Source of the DNA: Verrucomicrobiota bacterium
GTDB lineage: Bacteria > Verrucomicrobiota > Verrucomicrobiia > Chthoniobacterales > UBA10450
Reading direction: 5' to 3'
Assembly (NCBI GenBank): GCA_019244415.1
Contig: JAFASN010000064.1
Span: 1-56,230, forward strand
Length of the DNA stretch: 56,230 nt
The notes under the pieces are model-generated. The model saw only the letters and a list, made by a program, of their open reading frames with translations. It did not search any database and was not told the origin of the DNA. This document shows positions 15,237 to 23,470 of this stretch, piece by piece; position 1 is the first letter of the stretch, and every line of letters starts with the position of its first letter. Both the position numbers and the translations under genes were made by a program.

Positions 15237-17030
15237 TTACATCTCGTTTGAGAGTACAACGTAAGTACCAGACGCAGCAACCTGATGGTAAACGTGGAAG
15301 TTGCGCTGCAACACCTCGCGCCAATGGCTGGCGCGATCCTGTTCGATGATGAGAAAGACCGTCCGTGACGAACGCCAGCGTTGCAACGCCTCCTCTTCTC
15401 CGAGGAACAGCTTGCGTTGTGCGGCCGAGAGCGGAATGCGCGCATCCGGCTGCTGATTCACCATGGCAAACGTGCGCTCGAGATAAAACCCGAGGCTGCT
15501 CGCGATGTCCGGCGGCCCTTCAAAAATCACTTCGCCGGTTGAGCCGGCGCGCGCGTTCAGGAACCGCGCGGTCTCAGCGAGGGAAAAGTACGGGGCGACT
15601 CGCGCCACGCCGCTGACCATGCAAAAACCGACGACAATCATGCCAAGCGCGAGACCAACGATGGCAATCTTTTCGCGACCGCTGCGTAGCAGATAAACCG
15701 TGAACACCGCGCCAGCGATCAGGGCCACTGCGGTAATGGCGAGCAGCGGCCGGAAATGCGACCAGGTGGACACCGGCATATCGCCGAGCGCTTTCCACGC
15801 TGTCCAGCGGAAGTCTGTTTCCCCCCAGGTGCGCTCGTGCGCCGGGAGCAGGCGCGGCAAGGTCACCGCCAGAGCTGCGATCATCACACCAGCCAACGCC
15901 ACCAACGCGGCGCCGATGCTGCGCATTTGATCTGACGCCCGTTCCCAAATCATGGCCGCCCAGAGCGCGAACGCCGGGAACATGCTGAGCGCGTAGTAGT
16001 CCTGCCGCTGCCCAATCGCGAGTACCGGCACAAGTACGACGGCGCTCCAGGCGACCGGAAGCGCGTCATTGAAACTGATGTCGGCCGGGCGGATCACACG
16101 ACGCCAGGAGAACAGTAGCGCCGGCAATATTGCCCAAAGCCAGGGGAACCACCATGCCAGATGCGTCGCGGCAAATTGCGCCCGCGGCACGTCATCGTAC
16201 CAGGTCCCATCGGGGTAACGCCCGATGACGTGCTTAAGCCATTCCGTCAAAACGAGGCGATGAAACGAGCCGCTAAAATGCGTTTCGACCCAGATGTGCC
16301 ACGGCACGACAATGGCAACAAAAAGGAGCAAGTACGGCCAGCGCAGGAGCGGGCGAAAACGGATGCGAGCTTCGCGGTAAAAAATCGCGAGTAGGCCGAA
16401 TGTTGCTGCCGGCAGGAGTACGCCATGCGGGCCTTTCGTCAGGCAGGCGAGTGCCGCGCAAATCCAGAACCCGGTGTACCAGGCGCGGCGGCGATTGCGC
16501 TCCTGGAAGCCGGCCAGTCCGCAATAAATCGCGCCCGCGATCCACGCGCTGAACAACGGCTCCGGCATGATGATCCGCGCCAGGGCGAATGTTCCGCTCA
16601 GTGTCAGATAAATCAGCGCGGCGGCAAAGCCCCGCCAGTAATCACCGAGCCGTTCGGCGAGGACGAATGTGAGCGCGGTGGTGGCGATGACGGCCAGGGC
16701 TATCGGCAAGCGTGCAGCCGCGGCATTCACGCCGAAAAGTTTGTAGCTTCCGATGATCAGCCAGTAGAGAAGCGGCGGTTTTTGCAGACGCGGAATGCTG
16801 TCATTTGTCGGCATAAGCAGGTTGCCGCTTTGCAGCATCTCGCGCGCGGCGGCGGCATACTGGCCTTCGGTCTCGCTGTAGAGATCGCCGATGCCGATGC
16901 TGCCGAGATGCACCAGCGCAGCGAGGGCGATGACGATGAGAAAAAGCGCGTGCCGGGTGGGCGGCGGCGGCAGGACACGCGGCCCGAGGAATGTCTCATC
17001 GATCTGAAGCGCGCCGGAGCTTGCGGTCAT
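15237..17030 (-). CDS. ArnT/PMT-like membrane glycosyltransferase (GT-C fold)
   Basis: A 597-aa multi-pass membrane protein with about twelve hydrophobic segments. The first luminal loop carries the GT-C acidic signature (GIGDLYSETEGQYAAAAREML), followed by IPRLQKPPLLYWL, a motif typical of ArnT-like enzymes (R.EKPP.. type), and LARIIMPEPLFSAW in the next loop. These enzymes transfer sugars from undecaprenyl-phosphate carriers to lipid A, glycans or proteins on the periplasmic side. The ATG at 17030 overlaps the thioesterase stop by 4 bp (ATGA). With a LpxL-WaaF fusion gene just upstream, modification of lipid A or a related envelope glycolipid is plausible; the substrate is inference. Confidence 0.85.
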   Translation of the reverse strand: MTASSGALQIDETFLGPRVLPPPPTRHALFLIVIALAALVHLGSIGIGDLYSETEGQYAAAAREMLQSGNLLMPTNDSIPRLQKPPLLYWLIIGSYKLFGVNAAAARLPIALAVIATTALTFVLAERLGDYWRGFAAALIYLTLSGTFALARIIMPEPLFSAWIAGAIYCGLAGFQERNRRRAWYTGFWICAALACLTKGPHGVLLPAATFGLLAIFYREARIRFRPLLRWPYLLLFVAIVVPWHIWVETHFSGSFHRLVLTEWLKHVIGRYPDGTWYDDVPRAQFAATHLAWWFPWLWAILPALLFSWRRVIRPADISFNDALPVAWSAVVLVPVLAIGQRQDYYALSMFPAFALWAAMIWERASDQMRSIGAALVALAGVMIAALAVTLPRLLPAHERTWGETDFRWTAWKALGDMPVSTWSHFRPLLAITAVALIAGAVFTVYLLRSGREKIAIVGLALGMIVVGFCMVSGVARVAPYFSLAETARFLNARAGSTGEVIFEGPPDIASSLGFYLERTFAMVNQQPDARIPLSAAQRKLFLGEEEALQRWRSSRTVFLIIEQDRASHWREVLQRNFHVYHQVAASGTYVVLSNEM

Positions 17031-17446
17031 TCGGACGATGTGGCGCGGTACTGCTCCCATACGGGAGGCAACGGCAGCAGCCTGGCTTCGGGCATTTGCA
17101 CCAGCGCGAGCATCTGACGGCACTCGGCGATGAGCGCCTCATCGGGCACTCGCGTGACGCGAAATGCGCACCAAAAGCGCACGCGCGCGACTTCATCGAG
17201 CCAGCCATCGATGGCGAGGCAGTCGCCCAGTTTGGCCGCGCGCCGGTAATCGATTTCGGTGCGAACAACGACTGGGTAGCGCTGCGTTTCCGCCATCTCA
17301 CGCAACGACAGCCCAAGCTTTTCCGCGAGCAAAGTACGCGCCGTTTCGATGAAACGTAGATAGGCAATGTTGTGCACGACGCCTCCGCAATCAGTATCGA
17401 AAAACATGACCTGTACTTGAGTACAGATGCGCGGCCGTTCCGTCAT
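17027..17446 (-). CDS. Acyl-CoA thioesterase, 4HBT/YbgC type
   Basis: A 139-aa hot-dog-fold thioesterase. The active-site signature FFDTDCGGVVHNIAYLRFIE corresponds to the 4HBT motif (D.D..GV.H...Y..F.E) with the catalytic aspartate. The middle segment RTEIDYRRAAKLGDCLAIDGW is also typical. Such proteins hydrolyse acyl-CoA or acyl-ACP thioesters; YbgC in Proteobacteria works with the Tol-Pal/envelope machinery. The ATG at 17446 was chosen because it directly precedes the conserved core. The gene lies 47 bp after the LpxL-WaaF fusion gene and overlaps the glycosyltransferase start, forming one minus-strand envelope operon. The exact substrate is unknown. Confidence 0.85.
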   Translation of the reverse strand: MTERPRICTQVQVMFFDTDCGGVVHNIAYLRFIETARTLLAEKLGLSLREMAETQRYPVVVRTEIDYRRAAKLGDCLAIDGWLDEVARVRFWCAFRVTRVPDEALIAECRQMLALVQMPEARLLPLPPVWEQYRATSSE

Positions 17447-17493
17447 TGGGCAGATCATGAGGAGGAAACGCGGGAAAGCAATTCCATGGAAAA

Positions 17494-19380
17494 TCAACCG
17501 CGCAGCGTTTGCTCGATGGCGCGGACGACCTCGCCAGTGGTGACGGCATGCATGCAGCGGAAATCAATCGGGCATTCACGCAAAAAACATGGGCTGCACT
17601 CGACGTGATGCCGCAGGACGCGGTGACCGGCGCCGAGCGGCATGGTTTTGCGCGGCTCGGTTGAGCCGAAAATCGCGATCACTGGCACCTGCAAAAGCGC
17701 GCCAAGATGCATCGTGCCGGTGTCGTTGGTGAGCAGAAGATCGCACTCGCGTAGTTCCGCGATGAGCTGGTCGAGAGTGGTTTTGCCGATCCGGTTTTCG
17801 ACGTTCTCGCTGATGGCGGTGGCGATTTCGGCGGCGATTGCTGTGTCCTTGCTCGTGCCGAAGAGAATCCATTGGACAGAAAATTTGGCGCTGATTGCTC
17901 TCGCCACTTCCGCGAAACGCTCCGGCAGCCAGCGCTTGGCCGGCCCGTACTCAGCGCCTGGGCAAAGCCCCAGCTTCAATGTTCCGTGCCGCCTGACGGG
18001 GCGCGCTGCCGGGAACTGTGGCTGAACCGAGGCGCCGAGTGTGCTGGCAAGCTCGAGATAGCGATACGTTTGATGAACGATGCCGCAGGCGCGGGTTTCT
18101 AACGAGATCTGGTTCAGCAACCAGCTGCGGTTATGCCCGGCGAAACCTGCGCGCCGTGGAATGCGCGCGAGAAAAACCTCGAGCGCACTGCGCAACGAGT
18201 TTGGGAATAGTACTGCGACATCGAAATGTGTGCCGCGACTGTAGGCACGTGCGGCGCTCCACACCGATTTGCGACGCAACGCGATCACGTCGTCCACTTC
18301 GACGACAGTTTTCCACATCGGCGCAATTCTTTCTGGAACAGCGATGGTGACATGCGCGTCCGGCCGGCCGGCCTTGATCGCGCGCACGGCTGGCACGCTC
18401 ATGACGGCGTCCCCGAGCCAATTAGGGCCGCGAATCAAAATGTTGAACGGCTTCAACGCCACATCTTCCTCCGGCAAAAACACGCCGCGCTTGTAGCGCG
18501 CCAGCAGAAAATTCGGCGTGGGCGTTTTCCAGCGATTGTGTACCCAGAACCAATCTTCCGGCGCGCGGCGAACCTGGCGCTCGACGGCTTCGTTGCTGCG
18601 CGCGGTGAGCGACTCGATCGAGTCGTCCGGCTCATCAATGGCCGGGTCGGCGATGGCGCGCCAGCGCGCGAATCCGTCAGTGTGGACAGCGAATGCGCTT
18701 ACCTGCGCGCCCGTTCGTTTCGCCAGAAGCGCAGGCAACGGCGTTGTCGAGGCTAGCCGGGCAAAAAAAGGCGTCCAGATGCCGCCGTCACCGGCATGTT
18801 GATCGCAAAGTACTGCGACGCCGCCGCCGTCGCGGAGGAGCGCGATAGGCTTGGCGAAACCTTCCGCGCGATCAAATACCTTGACGCCAAAACGACTGCG
18901 CGCCTCACGCACGTGGCGGTCGATGTAGCGATTCTTGATGCGCTGATAAATGGTCGATTTGCGATGGTGGCGGACGAAATGGGGGAAGATGCGCGCGCAC
19001 AGTTCCCATGAACCGACGTGACTGAGCAGCAGCACCAGCGGCCGCCCCCGCCGGAAGGAATTATCGATGTGCTCGAAATTCTCGACCCGCACGCGCTCGA
19101 GAATTTTCTCGATCGGCATTTCGGCGAACTTGATCGAGCAAAGCAGGTTCGCGCCGAGCTGCTGGAAGTGCCGCCGTACTACGCGGCGCTGCTCGGAGTT
19201 TGAGATCTCATTTCCAAAGGCGATGCGGACGTTGCGCAGCGCCAGGGCGCGATATTGCGGCAAAATCAGCCATGCAATTGTGCCGGCGGTTTGGCCGATT
19301 GCGAAAAGTACGGGCAGCGGAAACAGCGCCAGCAACCACGTCGCGGCGCGATAAAACAGATAGATCGCGTACTCGAGCAT
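17494..19380 (-). CDS. Fusion of lipid A acyltransferase (LpxL-like) and heptosyltransferase (WaaF-like)
   Basis: A 628-aa fusion. Residues about 1-300 are an HtrB/LpxL-type lauroyl acyltransferase: an N-terminal membrane anchor (YRAATWLLALFPLPVLFAIG), then LLLSHVGSWELC with the H(x4)E catalytic pair, and LCDQHAGDGGIW. Residues about 315-628 are a GT9 heptosyltransferase: IRGPNWLGDAVMSVPAVRAIK, LCPGAEYGPAKRW for sugar-nucleotide binding, TNDTGTMHLGALLQVPVIAIFG, and the Cys-rich end CSPCFLRECP as in WaaF. One chain would thus acylate lipid A and add a core heptose at the inner leaflet. The frame is continuous with no ribosome-binding site or start needed in the linker. The start at 19380 is divergent from the GT2 gene, 55 bp away. 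Confidence 0.9.
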   Translation of the reverse strand: MLEYAIYLFYRAATWLLALFPLPVLFAIGQTAGTIAWLILPQYRALALRNVRIAFGNEISNSEQRRVVRRHFQQLGANLLCSIKFAEMPIEKILERVRVENFEHIDNSFRRGRPLVLLLSHVGSWELCARIFPHFVRHHRKSTIYQRIKNRYIDRHVREARSRFGVKVFDRAEGFAKPIALLRDGGGVAVLCDQHAGDGGIWTPFFARLASTTPLPALLAKRTGAQVSAFAVHTDGFARWRAIADPAIDEPDDSIESLTARSNEAVERQVRRAPEDWFWVHNRWKTPTPNFLLARYKRGVFLPEEDVALKPFNILIRGPNWLGDAVMSVPAVRAIKAGRPDAHVTIAVPERIAPMWKTVVEVDDVIALRRKSVWSAARAYSRGTHFDVAVLFPNSLRSALEVFLARIPRRAGFAGHNRSWLLNQISLETRACGIVHQTYRYLELASTLGASVQPQFPAARPVRRHGTLKLGLCPGAEYGPAKRWLPERFAEVARAISAKFSVQWILFGTSKDTAIAAEIATAISENVENRIGKTTLDQLIAELRECDLLLTNDTGTMHLGALLQVPVIAIFGSTEPRKTMPLGAGHRVLRHHVECSPCFLRECPIDFRCMHAVTTGEVVRAIEQTLRG

Positions 19381-19435
19381 GACCGAGGCGAAGGCTAAGT
19401 TTGCCCCGGCGCGCCATCAATCAATATACTGGAGC

Positions 19436-21145
19436 ATGGACGAGGAACTCCGGGCGGCCGAAGCGCACATCGCGCGGCTCGAGCAAGAGTTGCTGCGCCT
19501 GAAGGACGTCAAGCGCGAGCTGCAAACGTTGCGCGCCGAACATGACGCGCTCCGCCGCAGCTTCGCCGGACGCATCGCCACGTTGCTCAGGCGCAAAAAG
19601 AAAGCTGCGCACGAGCCGAGCGAGTACGAACGCTGGTTCGCGCGACATCGTACTCAGGAAAACGAAATCACGGAATTGCGTGACCGGGCACGGGCATACT
19701 CCTACTCGCCGCTCGTTTCGGTGCTGATGCCGGCGTTTAATTCGCACGACAAATTTCTCGCCGCCGCAATCGAATCAGTGCGGAATCAAATCTACGAAAA
19801 TTGGGAGCTGATCATCGTCGATGACGGTTCGCCAAAACCTTCCAAGTTACTCCGGCGCGCCAGCGACAGCCGCATCAAAGTTTTTCTGGAAAAACATCAC
19901 GGCGGAATTTCGGCGGCGCTGAACGTGGCGCTCAGTCATGCCCGAGGCGATTGGATTGCGCTGCTCGATCACGACGATCTGCTCGAGCCGGACGCACTCT
20001 TCCGCGGCATCGAGCTGCTGCAAAGCGACCGGTTCGCCGATCTGGTGTACTCAGACGAAGACAAAATCGTCGATGAGCATTTTGCCGCGCCGATGTTCAA
20101 GCCGGACTGGTCGCCGGATTTCTTTCTCACGCACGATTACCTCGGGCACTTCGTACTTATCCGGCGCGAGTTCGTCGATGAATTCCGCAGCGAGTTCGAT
20201 GGCGCGCAGGACTACGATTTGCTCTTGCGCATCGCTGAACGCACGAGACGCATCCGCCACATTCCGCGCGTACTTTACCACTGGCGGCGCACGCCGGAAT
20301 CGACCGCGCACAACATCCGGCACAAACCGGGCGCGCTCGAGGCCGGCCGAAGTGCCATTGAGCAGCATCTGCGTCGCAGAGGCATTGATGGACGGGTGAC
20401 AATCGATTGGGAAACGCACGCCTACCGGGTGCGGCGAGATGTGGCGACGCCGAAGGTCACGATCGTGATGCTCGATGCGAATCCGGAACAAGCCGGACTC
20501 ATTCGCGAGCGCACGGCTTACACGAATCTGGAGATCGTGACCAAGCCCGCCGCGCTGCTGGATGTCGAATCAGAGCTGCTGGTTTTCCTCGAGGGCGGCC
20601 TGGTGCCGGTAGCGCAAGATTGGCTCGCGCTGCTGCTTGAGTACGCCGCGCCCGAGAAGATCGGTGCGGTGGCGCCGCGGATTCTGAACGCCGATGGCCT
20701 GGTCGAAAGTGCAGGTTTGATTTTGCTTCCGGGCGGCAGGATTCGGCGCGCGTTCGCGGGCAGCGCGCGAGATTTTCGCGGAGCAAACCGGCAATTGCAG
20801 ATGGTGCGCAATTACAGCGCGATCGCTCCCGCGTGTCTCGTGACCCGGCGCGATCTTCTGCAAAAGCTCGCGTTCCCCTCCGCTGCGGGGCTGCTCGAGT
20901 TCGCGCGCAATCGCGACCTCTGCACATCGGTCGAGTTTTGCCTGAAATTGCGCGATGCCGGCCTGCGCATCGTCTCCGTGCCCTACGCTGAGTTGCGCCG
21001 GAGTACTTCGCCGCCCGGAGAAACGACGGCGTCGTGTCCGGAATTAGCCAAACGGTGGCCTGAGATGTTCGCGCGCGACCCGTTCTACAATCCAAATCTT
21101 TCTCGCGAGCGCGCGGATTTCTCGCTAGATGAGGCGCGAGCATGA
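19436..21145 (+). CDS. Family 2 glycosyltransferase with N-terminal coiled coil
   Basis: A 569-aa protein. Residues about 1-65 form a heptad-like charged coiled coil (EELRAAEAHIARLEQELL) and a basic stretch (LLRRKKKAA). The GT2 domain (about 95-320) has VSVLMPAFNSHDKFLAAAIE, IIVDDGSPKP, LLDHDDLLEPDAL (DXD-type metal site) and SDEDKI. A degenerate second GT-A-like region follows (about 345-560; AVAPRILNADGLVESAGLIL), as in O-antigen glycosyltransferases that carry two domains. The ATG at 19436 follows GGAGC. It overlaps the cupin gene by 4 bp. The likely role is synthesis of a surface polysaccharide; donor and acceptor are unknown. Confidence 0.85.
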   Translation: MDEELRAAEAHIARLEQELLRLKDVKRELQTLRAEHDALRRSFAGRIATLLRRKKKAAHEPSEYERWFARHRTQENEITELRDRARAYSYSPLVSVLMPAFNSHDKFLAAAIESVRNQIYENWELIIVDDGSPKPSKLLRRASDSRIKVFLEKHHGGISAALNVALSHARGDWIALLDHDDLLEPDALFRGIELLQSDRFADLVYSDEDKIVDEHFAAPMFKPDWSPDFFLTHDYLGHFVLIRREFVDEFRSEFDGAQDYDLLLRIAERTRRIRHIPRVLYHWRRTPESTAHNIRHKPGALEAGRSAIEQHLRRRGIDGRVTIDWETHAYRVRRDVATPKVTIVMLDANPEQAGLIRERTAYTNLEIVTKPAALLDVESELLVFLEGGLVPVAQDWLALLLEYAAPEKIGAVAPRILNADGLVESAGLILLPGGRIRRAFAGSARDFRGANRQLQMVRNYSAIAPACLVTRRDLLQKLAFPSAAGLLEFARNRDLCTSVEFCLKLRDAGLRIVSVPYAELRRSTSPPGETTASCPELAKRWPEMFARDPFYNPNLSRERADFSLDEARA

Positions 21146-21882
21146 ACGAGCGTTGGCGAGGATTGAACCCGCAAGCCGCGGCGGCATTGAGTACGCGCGA
21201 TTACGCCGCCGCTTCGCTCGCGGAACGTCTTGCCACCGTCGGAGTCGAAGCAGGGCAACTCATCTCGGCCGAGCGCGCAGCATTGCCGTGGATTCCCGGC
21301 GTGGAAATTTTCGCGCGCACCATTCACCCGCAACGCCACCGTGGAGTCTTCGGCGAATTCGTTCGGCATAACGAAGGCGTACTCGCCGGCTCAAAACTCT
21401 GGCCGAAACAATGGGCAGCGGCGCGCATGTTTGCGGGTACCGCAAAAGGCTTTCATGTGCATCCGCCGTTTATCCCGGAGGGGAAAAGCGCGGCCGAATG
21501 GATGCAGCACCTTTTCGCGGAAAAGGGCAGCGCCGTTCCCGAGTACGAACGCGAGCAGTGGGACATCATGTTTTTCGTGCAAGGCCGCGTCGAGATCATC
21601 CTGCGCGACGTCCGCGCCGGGCTGCCTGGACGCACCATGCGCTTGTTCATCGATGGCGATAATCATCGCAGCGCGAACAATGCCGGAGTCATCATTCCGC
21701 CGGGCGTGGCGCACGCGTTACGGGTGGAGGGCAACGAAGATGTGATCATGGTTTACGGCACGAGTACGACGTTTCGGCCGGAGTTTGAAGGCCGTATGGC
21801 GAGCGACATCGAAACCGCGGAACTGCCGCTGGAGTGGCGTGATTTTCTCAATGAACGAGGAAAGCAGCAGGGCGGGAAATAG
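21142..21882 (+). CDS. RmlC-like cupin protein
   Basis: A 246-aa protein starting ATGA-overlapped with the glycosyltransferase stop. The central part resembles dTDP-4-dehydrorhamnose 3,5-epimerase-type cupins: GFHVHPPFIPEGK (histidines as in the epimerase active-site strand), EQWDIMFFVQGRVEIILRDVR, and GVIIPPGVAHALRVEGNEDVIMVYGTS. The N-terminal 60 residues (ATVGVEAGQLISAERAALPW) resemble no domain I know. Position after GT2 suggests sugar modification in the same polysaccharide pathway. The full RmlC catalytic His/Tyr set is not clear to me, so enzymatic epimerase activity is not claimed. No rmlA, B or D is present here. Confidence 0.7.
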   Translation: MNERWRGLNPQAAAALSTRDYAAASLAERLATVGVEAGQLISAERAALPWIPGVEIFARTIHPQRHRGVFGEFVRHNEGVLAGSKLWPKQWAAARMFAGTAKGFHVHPPFIPEGKSAAEWMQHLFAEKGSAVPEYEREQWDIMFFVQGRVEIILRDVRAGLPGRTMRLFIDGDNHRSANNAGVIIPPGVAHALRVEGNEDVIMVYGTSTTFRPEFEGRMASDIETAELPLEWRDFLNERGKQQGGK

Positions 21883-21926
21883 ATGAAGTCTTTTTTCCTG
21901 CCGTCCTGCTTTCCTGAGTTGTACTT

Positions 21927-22631
21927 TTGCTGCGGGTGAACCGGCAGTTCGATCCGGCGACGCCGGAGCTGATGGATCGGGCGCAGCCCGTCACGCCGGA
22001 ACTGGAGCGCGATCTCGCGAATCTGCGTGCGCTGAACCGCGCTTACGGCAGTCATCGTTTAATTCGAGAATTTCTGCGCCGATGGCTGAAGCCAAGTACG
22101 GCCGTGCGAGTGCTCGATCTCGCCACGGCATCGGGCGATATTCCGCGGCTGATCGCGCGATTTTCCCGTGAAAGGAACGCGCGCGTTCAAATTGATGCGA
22201 TCGATCAGCAGCGGGCGAGCATCCAGATCGCGCAGACGCTCAGCCGGGAGTACCCGGAAGTTTATTTCCACTGCGCGGATTTGTTTGAGTGGAATCCGTC
22301 GGAAAAATACGACCTCGTCTTCTGCTCACTCGCGCTCCATCATTTTGGCGAAGATGAGGCGGTGCGCGTACTGCGGCGTTGCCGCGAGCTTTCGCGCGGA
22401 GGAGTTCTCGTCTCCGATCTGCGAAGAGCGCGCTGGATGAGCTGCGCGATCTGGTTACTTACAGCGACCATTTATCGTGAACGGATGACCAGGATTGATG
22501 CGCGCCTCTCCGCTGCTCGCGCTTTTAGCTTCGATGAAATGGGTCACCTTGCCCAAAGGGCAGGCTGGCGGGATTTCGGGCACCGGCGCTTCGCCATCGG
22601 ACGCCAGGCGATTTGGATCGATCCGCCATGA
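21927..22631 (+). CDS. Class I SAM-dependent methyltransferase
   Basis: A 234-aa protein with a Rossmann methyltransferase core: motif I VRVLDLATASGDIPRLIA (about residues 60-78), an acidic end of strand 2 (IDAIDQQ), motif near YFHCADLFEW, and YDLVFCSLALHHFGEDEAVRVL. It resembles small-molecule methyltransferases near isoprenoid/quinone or polyketide genes, but the substrate cannot be read. The chosen start is the TTG at 21927; a GTG three codons later is also possible. Its stop overlaps the panC ATG by 4 bp, so it is co-transcribed with panC and nadB. Confidence 0.8.
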   Translation: MLRVNRQFDPATPELMDRAQPVTPELERDLANLRALNRAYGSHRLIREFLRRWLKPSTAVRVLDLATASGDIPRLIARFSRERNARVQIDAIDQQRASIQIAQTLSREYPEVYFHCADLFEWNPSEKYDLVFCSLALHHFGEDEAVRVLRRCRELSRGGVLVSDLRRARWMSCAIWLLTATIYRERMTRIDARLSAARAFSFDEMGHLAQRAGWRDFGHRRFAIGRQAIWIDPP

Positions 22632-23470
22632 AAATCATCGAGACGCTGAGCGAGATGCAGGCGCATTCGCGCGCGGATGGAAAAGGGTGCGTACTTGTGC
22701 CGACGATGGGCGCGCTGCACCGCGGACACTTGGAATTAATTCGTGTCGCGCGTGAGCGGGCCGGCAGCGGCGGGGAAGTCGCCGTCAGCATTTTTGTTAA
22801 CCCGTTGCAATTCGAGCCCGGCGCAGACCTGGAGAAGTACCCGCGACCCCGACAGCAGGATGAAGAAGCGTGTCGTGCTGCTGGCGTGACTGTACTTTTT
22901 CGCCCGACAGCTAACGAGATGTACTTCGCTGATCGCTCGGTGTTCGTGGAAGAGACGAAACTTTCGAACGGCCTTTGTGGCGCCTCCCGTCCCGGCCATT
23001 TCCGCGGCGTCTGCACGGTCGTGACGAAGCTGTTCAATCTGCTTCAGCCCGATGCTGCTGTGTTCGGCGAAAAAGATTACCAGCAACTGGCGATTGTGCG
23101 CCGGCTGGTGCGCGATTTGAATTTCGCGATCGAGATCATTGCTGTGCCGACCGTGCGCGACGCGGACGGGCTCGCGCTCAGCTCACGCAATCAGTACTTA
23201 AGTACGAGCGAGCGGACCGAGGCGACGGTGCTGTTTCGCACATTGCAGCGAAGCAAAGAACATGTGCAGCACGGCGAAACGTCACCGGAAAAGCTCGTTT
23301 CGCTCGCGCGGCAGATGACTGCGGAAACGAAGGGCGCGCGTGTTGAGTACATCAGCATCGTGGATGGAGCGACACTCGAGCCGGTAAAGCAAGTGCGCGC
23401 GAACGCAGTGATGCTGCTGGCCGTGTTTATCGGCAAAACGCGGCTGATCGATAATCTTCGGCTGGCGTGA
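22628..23470 (+). CDS. panC: Pantothenate synthetase
   Basis: A 280-aa cytoplasmic enzyme joining pantoate and beta-alanine with ATP to make pantothenate, the precursor of coenzyme A. Class I HIGH-like motif PTMGALHRGHLELI (about residues 27-40), FVNPLQFEPGADLEKYPR, VFGEKDYQQLAIVRRLVRDLNF and the KMSKS-equivalent SSRNQYL are all present; length is typical. It starts inside the methyltransferase stop (ATGA) and ends inside the nadB start (GTGA), so translation of three genes is coupled. panB and panD are not in the window. Confidence 0.96.
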   Translation: MKIIETLSEMQAHSRADGKGCVLVPTMGALHRGHLELIRVARERAGSGGEVAVSIFVNPLQFEPGADLEKYPRPRQQDEEACRAAGVTVLFRPTANEMYFADRSVFVEETKLSNGLCGASRPGHFRGVCTVVTKLFNLLQPDAAVFGEKDYQQLAIVRRLVRDLNFAIEIIAVPTVRDADGLALSSRNQYLSTSERTEATVLFRTLQRSKEHVQHGETSPEKLVSLARQMTAETKGARVEYISIVDGATLEPVKQVRANAVMLLAVFIGKTRLIDNLRLA

